From NCBI GenBank assembly GCA_014584395.1, contig JACTMY010000018.1:342342-406341 (forward strand): DNA of 64,000 bases, in the 5' to 3' direction. The notes under the pieces were generated by a model. It did not search any database. It was not told the origin of the DNA and saw only the letters and a list, made by a program, of their open reading frames with translations. Shown piece after piece: positions 54,306 through 62,901 of this stretch. Every line of letters starts with the position of its first letter. The first letter of the stretch is position 1. This DNA comes from Planctomycetota bacterium. Its GTDB lineage: Bacteria; Planctomycetota; Planctomycetia; Gemmatales; HRBIN36. Both the position numbers and the translations under genes were made by a program.

Positions 54306-55276
54306 GACACGCGCTGCAGACACTCCACCTGGACCGGCCTGACGAATTCCCGTGCGGACTCGTCCGTCAAAGGGGGCCGTCGATGCTGCCCCGACCGCAA
54401 CAGCCAAACCCCGACCAGGATGACCATCATGCTCCCCACCATGGCCAGCGTCAGCGGTTCATCCAGGACCATGGCCCCGACCAGGATGGCGACGGCGGGA
54501 TTGACATAGGCATAGGTCCCAGCCATGGCCGCCGACACATGGGCGAGCAGGAAATTGTAGGCCACGAAACCCAGCAGCGAACCGAAGATTAAGAGATAGA
54601 AGAAAGCGCCGACGGTGCCCGCGGTGAAACTCTCCGCGGTGATCGTCCGCGCTTCCCCCAGGGCCAGCCCGACGAGCGTCAGCCCCAGTCCGCCCAGGAA
54701 CATCTGATACGCGGCGCTCACGAAGGGACAGGCGCTCGGCAACCGATGCCGCACGAGCAAAGAACCCGCCGCCCAGATCACCGAGGAGCCGATCGCCAGC
54801 CACACGCCGGGAACAATCCGCAGCTCCGCCGCGCCTTGCAACCCGGGGGCCAGCAGACAGAGCACGCCTAGCAGCCCCACCGCGAGACCCAGCCAGCCGC
54901 GCGGACTGAGCCGTTCGCCTCGGGGGATGAGGTATTCCATCAGCCCCAGCCAAATCGGCGTCGGGGCGACCAGCACCGCCGCCATGCCCGAGTCGACAGT
55001 CAGCTCGGCGTAGGTGAGCAGTCCGTTGCCGCCCATGAAAAAGAGGGCCCCGGAGAGCAGCATCAGCCAGAATTCCCGCCGCGCCACCCGCAGCCGATAA
55101 CCCTTGAGCCAAAGGATGCCCCAAAGAATCAGCCCCGCGAGCATCAAGCGCGTCCCGCCGAACAAACACGGCGGCAACCCCTCCAGGCCAAATTTAATGG
55201 CGAGATAGGTCGTGCCCCACGAAAAGTAGATCACGGCAAACGCCACCACGATGGGAGCCGACCATGCGCGCTTCAA
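54239..55276 (-). CDS. EamA/DMT-family transporter
   Basis: A 345-residue drug/metabolite transporter with two EamA repeats and about ten helices: [40 protein letters not shown] in the first and [32 protein letters not shown] in the second. A C-terminal tail of about 45 residues runs into the rhodanese gene. Substrate unknown; family members export amino acids and metabolites. Confidence 0.93.
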   Translation of the reverse strand: MKRAWSAPIVVAFAVIYFSWGTTYLAIKFGLEGLPPCLFGGTRLMLAGLILWGILWLKGYRLRVARREFWLMLLSGALFFMGGNGLLTYAELTVDSGMAAVLVAPTPIWLGLMEYLIPRGERLSPRGWLGLAVGLLGVLCLLAPGLQGAAELRIVPGVWLAIGSSVIWAAGSLLVRHRLPSACPFVSAAYQMFLGGLGLTLVGLALGEARTITAESFTAGTVGAFFYLLIFGSLLGFVAYNFLLAHVSAAMAGTYAYVNPAVAILVGAMVLDEPLTLAMVGSMMVILVGVWLLRSGQHRRPPLTDESAREFVRPVQVECLQRVSQYRRTSGSTVSDQASMPPVKE

Positions 55277-55373
55277 GGAACCTCCCCGCGCCGCCCGCTA
55301 GAGCGGCTTGCTGCACAAGCGAAGCCCCAGACCCAAATGGGGCCATGGCAACCGTCGATGAATGATCGAGAAA

Positions 55374-55994
55374 TTAGGACTCGATCATGGCCGCTTGGCG
55401 CGCTGCCAACCAGCGCCGCAGGGGCAGCCAGCAGCCGAACAGAACCGCCATGAAGAGGCTGGTTCCCAAAATGTCGTTGCGCAAGAAGGGCAACGCCGCC
55501 GCGTAGCAGGTCAGCAGTCCCTGCAGGTCCTTGGTATAGGCAACGTGCGGCGTCACGCTCATGACCGAGTTGAACCAGACGGCCAAGTTTGTTAGGAGGA
55601 AGAACAGGATCGGCCCCGCCCAGCACAACGCGACGCCGCGCAGCAGCGTCGGCTTGGACCGGAGCCACCAACCCAGGCTCCCTGCCAGCAGAAAACAGCC
55701 GTAGATAAAGAGATGCCCCGTAAACGACATCGGCGCCAGGCTCGCCGCATGCAGCACGACGTCGCTCAAGACCAGGGCAGCCAGGGGAATGGCATAACCC
55801 AGCCAGGCCGGCTGGCATTGGCTCAGCCCGAAGAAAAAGATGGCCAGCACCGGCGTGAATCCCCAGAGCAGCGGCCGGAGGGGATGGTCCACCGCCAGTT
55901 GATAAGGCAATAGCCGCGATCCGATGACGGCCAGAATCAAGAAGCCGATCCACAGATTGTGAACGAGCCGTTGCGACGTCATCATGGCTGCCAT
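55374..55994 (-). CDS. DUF6580 family membrane protein
   Basis: A 206-residue polytopic membrane protein. The layout of short helices with NLAVWFNSVMS (asparagine before the aromatic) and TKDLQGLLTCYAAALPFLRN near the C-terminus fits DUF6580. Function unknown. It lies upstream of the DMT transporter on the same strand, 97 bases away. Confidence 0.75.
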   Translation of the reverse strand: MAAMMTSQRLVHNLWIGFLILAVIGSRLLPYQLAVDHPLRPLLWGFTPVLAIFFFGLSQCQPAWLGYAIPLAALVLSDVVLHAASLAPMSFTGHLFIYGCFLLAGSLGWWLRSKPTLLRGVALCWAGPILFFLLTNLAVWFNSVMSVTPHVAYTKDLQGLLTCYAAALPFLRNDILGTSLFMAVLFGCWLPLRRWLAARQAAMIES

Positions 55995-56189
55995 GGGCTG
56001 ATCTCGTGCTTGGGTCAGAGGGAATGAAAGCGTTTCATGCCAATCCCGACGACGCTATCATAGCGAATCGACGGCCAAATGGATACGGCAGCACGGCGAA
56101 GGATTCAAGCGACTAGATCGCGTCAAGGGACAATCCCTCTCCATGAAGGGGCAGCGAAAATGCACTTCACGAGAGCGTTTTCCTACCCC

Positions 56190-56600
56190 TTAGCGGCGGG
56201 TCATGACGTGCCGGGCGAAGCGGTCGAGGATGGCCTGCCAGCCTTGGCGTTGATATTCGGGGTCGAAGGTGGTTTCCGCGTCGAACGTCTCTCGAATGAG
56301 GACGCCCTCGCCCTGCCGGTGAAACTCCACCACGACGGTCCGCTCATCATCCATGGTGAACTCGAGCCGCTCATGCGGGACCACCGCCGTGAAGGTGCCG
56401 ACGAAGTCGAAACCCATGCTGCCGTCCTTGGCCTCCATGCGGGACTTGAGCTGCCCGCCGACGCGGAGGTCGACCTCGGCGGCGGTGGTGTGCCAATCGT
56501 CCGAAGCGGCGTTCCATTGCAGAATGTCGGCGGGCGTCGTCCAGGCGCGCCACACCTCCTCGATGGGCGCTCCCACGGTGGTCTCAACGGTGATTTTCAT
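56190..56600 (-). CDS. SRPBCC/AHSA1-like protein
   Basis: A 136-residue START-like fold protein of the Activator of Hsp90 homologue 1 family. The N-terminal VETTVGAPIEEVWRAWTTPA and the following ILQWNAASDDWHTTAAEVDL, GGQLKSRMEAKDGS and the C-terminal GWQAILDRFARHV are standard. A binding fold for small hydrophobic ligands; role unknown. The gap 55995-56189 holds nothing I can support. Confidence 0.9.
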   Translation of the reverse strand: MKITVETTVGAPIEEVWRAWTTPADILQWNAASDDWHTTAAEVDLRVGGQLKSRMEAKDGSMGFDFVGTFTAVVPHERLEFTMDDERTVVVEFHRQGEGVLIRETFDAETTFDPEYQRQGWQAILDRFARHVMTRR

Positions 56601-56754
56601 GGCGGTTGCCTTTCATGGAAGGTTTCAACTAACCGACTCCATTTTTAGAGGATCGATCCGTTCATGTCCCACGACGTGCTGCAGGATGAGGTTTTGGCCT
56701 TGGCAAATCCTCTGAGGTCGTTTGGCCGGGGAAGTTCCGTCCAGCGGCGAGGGG

Positions 56755-57492
56755 CTAGGTCAGTCCGGAACTGGCTTCCTCCGACAGGAAACGCAAAGCT
56801 TGCTTGAACGCTGAGCGGACGTCGAGCCGCAGTTCATTCGACCATGCCGCGCTGTCTTCGCTGCGCGCGTTGGCAAAGCGCGCCAGGGCATATCCATACA
56901 CCGCCATGCCCAGATAACCTCTGCGTTGCATTTGCCAGCCAGAATAATGACCCTCGTGCCAGTAATGCTCCCGGATGACCGCATTGGCCGTGAAGACGCC
57001 CATGCCTAAGAAGACCGTCAACAGATCCGTCAGCGGTTCGTGATCCTCTTCCTCATCCGAAATCCGGCCATGGCCCAAAAGATGAACGTGCCCAAGCTCA
57101 TGCGCCATCGTACTCACCATGGCGAGCGGATCGGCCAGGTTGGACGCTTCCAGCCAGATGCGAAACGTATCGCCGTCGGGATGATAGATTCCCGCGGCTC
57201 CATGCCGCCATTCCCCATCGTGAACTGGATTGCGATCCTCGAAAAGCGACAACTCGACCGTGGCCGGGTCGATCTCCATGTAAGTGCAAACGCGATAGAG
57301 CATCCTCTGGGCATCTTCCTCCGTGCCCTGGAAAGGGTCGGGAAAGAACTCGGGGCTCGGGAGCACGACCTGCACGCGCTGGAGCCGATCCCTTCCGAAC
57401 TGGTCTTCGAGCCATTGCCAGCGGGCATCGATCCAGGCGCGCATGTCGGGGTCGACCGGGCATTCCGCTTTCGAGCTAAACCAGCCAAACAT
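56755..57492 (-). CDS. HExxH metallopeptidase-like protein
   Basis: A 245-residue protein with the zinc-peptidase motif STMAHELGHVHLLGHG and a downstream acidic block (HEPLTDLLTVFLGMG) that could supply the third ligand. Otherwise unfamiliar, with no signal peptide. ATG 57492 or 57510 are possible; 57492 is chosen because the MFGWF start is conserved-looking. A cytoplasmic peptidase is inferred. Confidence 0.75.
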   Translation of the reverse strand: MFGWFSSKAECPVDPDMRAWIDARWQWLEDQFGRDRLQRVQVVLPSPEFFPDPFQGTEEDAQRMLYRVCTYMEIDPATVELSLFEDRNPVHDGEWRHGAAGIYHPDGDTFRIWLEASNLADPLAMVSTMAHELGHVHLLGHGRISDEEEDHEPLTDLLTVFLGMGVFTANAVIREHYWHEGHYSGWQMQRRGYLGMAVYGYALARFANARSEDSAAWSNELRLDVRSAFKQALRFLSEEASSGLT

Positions 57493-57922
57493 GGTTCGAA
57501 CATCCCCCATGGCTTGGCGATGCTTTGCATCCGGACCCGCTCTAGACGGGCATCGCTTCCTGCCCAACCCATCCTATGGCCAATGCTCGCATCAAGGGAT
57601 CGCCTGGAGCGGAGCAGCATCAGCCCGTTCCACAACGACGGCGCTGCCATGCCGTTGACTGGACTTCGCATCGCAGTGGGTGATCGTCATTCCTGCCCCC
57701 GAGTGTAGGAGATGGGTCCTCGGGTCTCAAGTTGATTCTCAGATTCAGGCTTGAGGCAGGAGCGCGGCGTGGAGGAAAGGAGCGCGTTGCCTAGGCGGGT
57801 GAACATGCCATCGCACGGGACCGCTGGCAGGACGAGCCGATGATCGGCCGGAAAAAAATGAACGCTGTCGGGTTCCGGTTGCCCGTGGCCCGACAGCGGG
57901 GAGCAAAGGATGGACCGATCAA
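57493..57922. other. Intergenic stretch with a terminator
   Basis: No gene is supported here. The right part carries the terminator of the BBP7-like gene (57852-57898). The left part is GC-rich without ribosome sites or familiar motifs. Confidence 0.5.
57852..57898 (-). terminator. Rho-independent terminator of the BBP7-like gene
   Basis: On the minus strand a 10-base perfect stem CGCTGTCGGG (57863-57872) with CCCGACAGCG (57889-57898) and a 16-base loop is followed by TTCATTTTTTT (T7 at 57852-57858). It is 24 bases after the stop at 57923. Confidence 0.75.
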
Positions 57923-59206
57923 CTACCAGCGGAGCGTCGCTCCAATCGACGGACCTGTGTAGAAGATCGACCCGCTATGATTCAGATGATTCTGCGCGCC
58001 CGGGGCCGTGCTGAAGACGACCTGCTTGGGGGCCAGGGCCATGTCCGAGAGGAACAGGCCGACGTAGCCGACCCGCACCGACAAGCCCGAGGTGAGCTGC
58101 AGTTCCGTGTGGATGCCGAACTCGAAGACGGAGGCGAAGCCGACGTGGTCGCCCGAACCTTGCGCGTTGACGGGCTCGAAGGTGTCGAGGTTGAGGCCGT
58201 TGCGAAGTTCGGAATCCTGGCTGGCATAGTTGGCATAGACGCCGCCGCGCAGCCGGCCGAGCAGGCTCCACCAGGAGTTGATGAACCACTGGGCGTCGCC
58301 GCCGACCTGGAAGCCGATGAGGTGGTTGCTCGTCTCGCTCTGATAGGTGCCGACGGTCGGCGGTCCCAGCAGATCGCTGAGGGCGTCAAATTGGAAGTCT
58401 TCCTCGACGTTGACATAGCGCAGCCCCATGACGAAGGTGACCGGCAAGCGGGGATCGACGACGGATTGATGTTTCAAGTTCATTTCGATGGACTGGAAGC
58501 GCGAGCTTTGCTGCACCCGCATGGCCTGGGCCAAATCGAAGGGATAAATCTGCGGAACATAGACCGCGCCATTGGAGCCGGAGAACTTCGAGGCCAGATT
58601 GTTGCCGCCGAGGAAGGAGGACTTGCTGCCCAACTCGGCTTCCCCCTCAAAGGTAGCGATCCACCAGTACCCACCTTCCAAATAGACGTCCTCGGCGATG
58701 CGCTTGCCGACGTAGATGCGGAAGCTGGGGCGGTCGTCGAACTCGGCGTTGCGGGTGCCGAAGCTGAAGCTGACGCGGCGTTCGGAGTCGAAAATGACTA
58801 ATTCATTCGAAGGGCCCTCGCCATCGGGTTGGCGGAAGCCGAAGGTGGGATTGCCCAACTCCGTGCCGACGGCCAGGCGCGGCACGCTGCGCCACATGTA
58901 AAGGAAGTCGGCCTCGACGTACCAGTTGGGCGGACAGAAGCACCAGGACTGACAGTCCTTGGTCATGCAGCCAAGGGCCTGGCCGCAGGGCGTCTCGCAG
59001 CAATTGGCGCGGAGGGCCTGGACGAGGGTCGGCGGCCCCAGAGGCTCCCGCCCCGACGCCGGCGCGGCTGTCATCCCCGTCGCGGCCGGCTCAGGCGTTT
59101 GCACGGTTGGCATCGGGCCAGGCTCCTGTGCCTCGGCCGCGCTTGCGCCGATGCCGCCCAGGGCCACCCACGTCAGAATCAGCGGTAAGATCATTCGCGG
59201 TTTCAT
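57923..59206 (-). CDS. BBP7-family outer membrane beta-barrel protein
   Basis: A 427-residue BBP7 family protein (planctomycete outer membrane). Signal peptide MKPRMILPLILTWVALGGIGASA, then a Cys-rich segment (NCCETPCGQALGCMTKDCQSWC in part), then a beta-rich body typical of the family (WYVEADFLYMWRSVPRLAVG, YLEGGYWWIATFEGE, PVTFVMGLRYVNVEEDFQF) ending in an aromatic barrel-closing tail GATLRW. Outer-membrane location is expected. It is downstream of the TonB-dependent receptor gene on the same strand. Confidence 0.88.
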   Translation of the reverse strand: MKPRMILPLILTWVALGGIGASAAEAQEPGPMPTVQTPEPAATGMTAAPASGREPLGPPTLVQALRANCCETPCGQALGCMTKDCQSWCFCPPNWYVEADFLYMWRSVPRLAVGTELGNPTFGFRQPDGEGPSNELVIFDSERRVSFSFGTRNAEFDDRPSFRIYVGKRIAEDVYLEGGYWWIATFEGEAELGSKSSFLGGNNLASKFSGSNGAVYVPQIYPFDLAQAMRVQQSSRFQSIEMNLKHQSVVDPRLPVTFVMGLRYVNVEEDFQFDALSDLLGPPTVGTYQSETSNHLIGFQVGGDAQWFINSWWSLLGRLRGGVYANYASQDSELRNGLNLDTFEPVNAQGSGDHVGFASVFEFGIHTELQLTSGLSVRVGYVGLFLSDMALAPKQVVFSTAPGAQNHLNHSGSIFYTGPSIGATLRW

Positions 59207-59311
59207 GCTGATCTCTCCTTCAGGCCACCCGCTTTCGAGAACGGGTGTTGTCGCTCCAGGCCATTCAGGTCCAGTCCATGGCGGGCGGGACCCTTGAGGG
59301 TTGCCAGGGGT

Positions 59312-61648
59312 TTAGTACCGCACCTCGGCGGCCAGATAGAAATTGCGGCCAGGCTGGAACACGCCCAGGCCCGTTCGCAGATCCAGATGTTCGCGGTAAA
59401 AGACGTCGCCGACATTTTCCACGCCGGCCGAGATCGTCAGATAATTGGTCGGCATCCAATAACTGCGGATATCGACGATGGTGAACCCGCCCGTGGGGAG
59501 TTCGCCCAGGGACAGGGCGGCGCGATTTTGGTCGTCCACAAGCCGCACGGAGGATTCCACGCCCCAGCGGGGATTCGTGCCCGATTCATGGATGCGAATG
59601 CCCAAGCGGGCATCGAGCGGGTTGATGCCGGGCAGCGGTTCGCTCTCGCCCGCGCCGATTTGCTGACCGAGGAAGTTGGCCGTGCGATCGCCCCGGGTTT
59701 CATCCGTGCCGCGCACATAGTTGCACGTGGCGAACGGCGTCAGCCAATCGAGGACGTCGACCTCGACGTAGCTTTCGAAGCCGACCAGGATGGCGCGATC
59801 GGTATTGACGAAGTTGAAGCCCAAGCCTTGATTGCCAAAGATGGAGCCGAAGGCGTCGTAGGTGATGTAGTCGTGAACGTAGGCATAGAAGCCGTTCGCG
59901 CCGGCGCGGAAGGTTTCATAATCGGCCCGCAAACCCAGGTCGAATTGTAAGAGCTTTTCGGGGCGGAGCGTCGGATCGCCGACGACGAAGTTCAAGCCGT
60001 TCTGCACGACGGCGAGGAAGGGCTGGGCGGCGTACAGTTCCGTGAGGCTCGGCGGCCGCTGGCCCGCGCCGAAACCGGCCAGGGCGGTCATGCCGTCGAA
60101 CAGTTTGTATTCGCTGGTCGTGTAAGCCGACCACAGCACGAATTCGCGGTCGAAATTCTTGGTCCCCAGGTTGAAGGCGAGGAATTCATCCGAGGCGCCC
60201 ACCGGGGTGTCGTCGATGTCGGTGTTCACAAAGTCGAGGCGGAAACCGGCCTTCACCGTCCATTCGCAGGAAACGGGCACAGTCGTGTCGATGAAGATCC
60301 CCGGGTTGTACATGTGCGAGCGCGGCACCGGGAAGTTGAAGAAGCCGTCGGGTACGATCTGCCGGGTGGCGGCGAAGGAGTCGAACTCGTTCAGCTCCTG
60401 CGACAGGTAGCGCATGTCATAACCGAGCGAGATCTGCCATTCCTTCTCCTTGCCCCAGGTGAAGACGTTGGAGAAGCCGGTCGACATGGTGCCGGCGTCG
60501 GTGAAGGCGATCAGGCCGAAAGCCGGATCGTTCAATTCCGGAATTTGAATGCGCTTCGACAACCGCTGGGCGTCGCCCTTGAGCCAGGTGTAGTTGTACC
60601 AGACGTCCAAATCCATGCGGTCGAAGTAATCCTGATTGCGCGTTTCGAAGTGGACGGCGTAGGTCTGCGTTTCCTGGCGATCGAGATCGAAGAAGAGGCC
60701 GGGGAAGAGAACGTCGTGCTGTGTTTGATAGATGCCCTTGAATTCGATCTTACTGTTCTTGGTCAGATCGAAGCCATAGGCGAAGTCCACGGTTTGCATG
60801 TGGAAGCTGGTGGGCAGTTCCTGGCCGTTGCCCATGGTGTAGTCGTCGCCGACGTTGAAGAGGTAGCCCAAGCGGAAGCCCCAGTCCTCGGCACCGCCAT
60901 AGACCGTTTGCCGGCCGCGGAGCTGATTGCCGTTGGATTTCCAGCCGAAGAAGCTGCTGCCGTGGGCCTCGAAGCAGGCGTAGCGGGGCGTCTCCAAGGT
61001 TTCCACGTCGAGGAAGGCGAAGCCCGGACCGTAGCGGACGCTGTAAGGCCCGCGGAGGACGATGGCGTCGCGGATGACGCTGGAGTCGATCTTGCTGACG
61101 ATGGTGTCGAGATCCAGCCGGGCGGGGAAGTGGAAGCCGCCGTCGGCGTAGGTGACGATCTGGCCGACGTGATAGCCGCGGATGCGCGGATCGGTGACGA
61201 TGGGCGAACGCCGCTGCACTTCGACGCCAATGGAGGAGTCTGATTTATTGAGCAAATCGCCGACGTCGTTGCTGAAACGGGTGACCGTTTCGGCCCCGGA
61301 CACGGCGCTGGCGCTGGGCGAGGAAGCGGCGCTCTGCCGTTCTTGCGGCAAGGAGCTGACGTCGCCGCCCGCTCGGCCGAAGCCCGAGGGCAAGGCGCGA
61401 ATGGAGCCGACTTCGGCGGCCGACGCCATGCTCGGATCGGTTGGCGCGACCGGCTGTTGCGGCGTGATGTCCTGCACCACCTTCACCGAGGGATCAACGA
61501 TCCGCGGCATGGGCTGTTCCGGCGGCGATGTTGGCGCTGGCTCGGAAGCCCAGGCCAGGCCGCCCAGGCATCCGGTGATGCATAAGGTTCCAATGGCGCG
61601 TGACGTTCGCCGCCATCCTGGTTTCGTTCGCTTGAATTGGTTGGACAT
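59312..61648 (-). CDS. TonB-dependent outer membrane receptor
   Basis: A 778-residue receptor. Signal-like N-terminus (SRAIGTLCITGCLGGLAWAS) then about 100 low-complexity residues, then the plug domain at about 130-260 (DPRIRGYHVGQIVTYADGG, VLRGPYSVRYGPGFAFLDVE) and the barrel to the end (many YxxxW strands), closing with the aromatic residue AAEVRY. Substrate unknown; no siderophore genes are adjacent, though the metal operon is elsewhere in the window. Upstream of the BBP7 gene, 105 bases away. Confidence 0.93.
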   Translation of the reverse strand: MSNQFKRTKPGWRRTSRAIGTLCITGCLGGLAWASEPAPTSPPEQPMPRIVDPSVKVVQDITPQQPVAPTDPSMASAAEVGSIRALPSGFGRAGGDVSSLPQERQSAASSPSASAVSGAETVTRFSNDVGDLLNKSDSSIGVEVQRRSPIVTDPRIRGYHVGQIVTYADGGFHFPARLDLDTIVSKIDSSVIRDAIVLRGPYSVRYGPGFAFLDVETLETPRYACFEAHGSSFFGWKSNGNQLRGRQTVYGGAEDWGFRLGYLFNVGDDYTMGNGQELPTSFHMQTVDFAYGFDLTKNSKIEFKGIYQTQHDVLFPGLFFDLDRQETQTYAVHFETRNQDYFDRMDLDVWYNYTWLKGDAQRLSKRIQIPELNDPAFGLIAFTDAGTMSTGFSNVFTWGKEKEWQISLGYDMRYLSQELNEFDSFAATRQIVPDGFFNFPVPRSHMYNPGIFIDTTVPVSCEWTVKAGFRLDFVNTDIDDTPVGASDEFLAFNLGTKNFDREFVLWSAYTTSEYKLFDGMTALAGFGAGQRPPSLTELYAAQPFLAVVQNGLNFVVGDPTLRPEKLLQFDLGLRADYETFRAGANGFYAYVHDYITYDAFGSIFGNQGLGFNFVNTDRAILVGFESYVEVDVLDWLTPFATCNYVRGTDETRGDRTANFLGQQIGAGESEPLPGINPLDARLGIRIHESGTNPRWGVESSVRLVDDQNRAALSLGELPTGGFTIVDIRSYWMPTNYLTISAGVENVGDVFYREHLDLRTGLGVFQPGRNFYLAAEVRY

Positions 61649-61962
61649 GTTGCCCGCCCTCCATGGCGCTGACCCGCCCATTACTCCGCACAACGGGAGC
61701 AATCTGGGTATTTGACACAACGCCTATGATTGTGCTTGGCCATGTTATCGTCAGGAGCCGACCAGGAACCTTGACGAAAACAGGCGAACTAGCGGGTTTT
61801 CTGGGAATGAGGTTGGATCAGTCAAGATGGGAAATGCGGAGAAGTCCGAATATGCGACCCGCGCGTTGGGCCATTTTCCCCGCCAAAAGAAACACCTACC
61901 GCGTCGCAGAGGTAGGTGGTCGTGTTCGCTGGACCAGTCGAAGCGCGGGTCAAACGGAACGC
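61649..61962. other. Intergenic stretch with a terminator
   Basis: The 314 bases upstream of the TonB-receptor gene carry the terminator of the small basic protein gene (61885-61918) and otherwise no feature I can support; the promoter of the receptor should be here but I cannot point to one. Confidence 0.5.
61885..61918 (-). terminator. Rho-independent terminator of the small basic protein gene
   Basis: On the minus strand CACCTACC (61918-61911) pairs with GGTAGGTG (61900-61893) around a 10-base loop, followed by TTTCTTTT. It lies 45 bases after the stop at 61963. Confidence 0.75.
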
Positions 61963-62052
61963 TTACTTCTTGCGGTGGCGAATCTTGCTGCGCATGCGCC
62001 GCTTCTTGCTGCCGACCTTGCGTCGTCCCTTGCCTCGACGTCGCGCCCCCAT
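61963..62052 (-). CDS. 29-residue highly basic protein
   Basis: ATG 62052 to the stop gives MGARRRGKGRRKVGSKKRRM and nine more, RSKIRHRKK: 17 of 29 residues are Arg or Lys. A strong AAGGAG site lies seven bases upstream on the minus strand and a good terminator follows, so it is a real gene despite its size. The composition recalls small ribosomal or RNA-binding proteins (AURKAIP1/COX24-like, bS22-like), but I cannot name it securely. Confidence 0.75.
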   Translation of the reverse strand: MGARRRGKGRRKVGSKKRRMRSKIRHRKK

Positions 62053-62303
62053 GAACAACTCCTTACCGTGACTGGCGATTCGATGATCGATCCGATTGGG
62101 ATGGTAACCTTTGCATGTTCCACGAACTGGATGTATAGGAATCCCGCTCACGGTCGGCAAGTGGCGTGCGGGAAAGAAAAAACGGCCATGACGGCGAACT
62201 GCCCTTGAAGAAAAAACAAACTGTCCTTATGCTCGCCGACTCGAAAAAAGCGTCAGAATCGCTTCCTTCGAACCTGAATCGCCCAACTTGACGATCTAGT
62301 TGC

Positions 62304-62332
62304 TTGTGAAAACACCAAAACTTCACTATACT
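62304..62332 (+). promoter_or_regulatory. Sigma-70-like promoter
   Basis: TTGTGA (62304-62309) and TATACT (62327-62332) with a 17-base spacer, in an AT-rich stretch that leads into the conserved hypothetical gene. Good hexamers and ideal spacing; not confirmed. Confidence 0.55.
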
Positions 62333-62419
62333 ATTAAAGGCTGAACGGACGAAGATAGAGGTGCTGCGTCATTGGACATCAGCGGCTGCCCAGAGCCGGG
62401 ACGAGAGGGCTGCATTGCC

Positions 62420-62866
62420 ATGGTGGACGTGCCTTGTTCTTATAGTCTCTTTGAAGACGTTCTCCTTCAAGCGGACATGTTCAAGTGGATCGAAAGCCAA
62501 AAAGCAGGGCACGATCTCGGCGAAGACGCCAGGAATGAATGGGTCCGATTGCATTGGTGGGGCTATCTCAGGGCGCGTTGGACGGAACATCTCGAAGGCG
62601 TCCGATTTTGGCGCGAACTCGATCGCAATGACTTTGGCCTGCTTCTCCGCGAATTTCCCGACTCGACTCCCCTCCTCCACCTCATCCTCGCTCAAGTCAA
62701 AAACGGTAAAGAAAATCTCTGCATTATCAATTGGGCGCTGAACACGAATCAACCCATGGAACAAGTCCACTTCATTCTCGAACGCATCGACATCAACGCC
62801 CGCCGCCTCTTCTGTAAATTTACGAATCAAACCTGCATGATCACGCCCCTCCCGTCCGGCTCCTAA
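62420..62866 (+). CDS. Conserved hypothetical protein
   Basis: A 148-residue protein with a well-structured, helical sequence (YSLFEDVLLQADMFKWIESQ, NEWVRLHWWGYLRARWTEHL, NLCIINWALNTNQPMEQVHF). I believe similar proteins occur in other planctomycetes, but I know no function. No membrane helix or signal peptide. ATG 62420 is used; an in-frame TTG at 62372 is possible. A minus-strand frame (62369-62944) covers the same DNA but looks like low-quality sequence. Confidence 0.75.
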   Translation: MVDVPCSYSLFEDVLLQADMFKWIESQKAGHDLGEDARNEWVRLHWWGYLRARWTEHLEGVRFWRELDRNDFGLLLREFPDSTPLLHLILAQVKNGKENLCIINWALNTNQPMEQVHFILERIDINARRLFCKFTNQTCMITPLPSGS

Positions 62867-62901
62867 TCCTCCCCGCCCCTGACCGACGACTTCTTTCTTC
62901 C

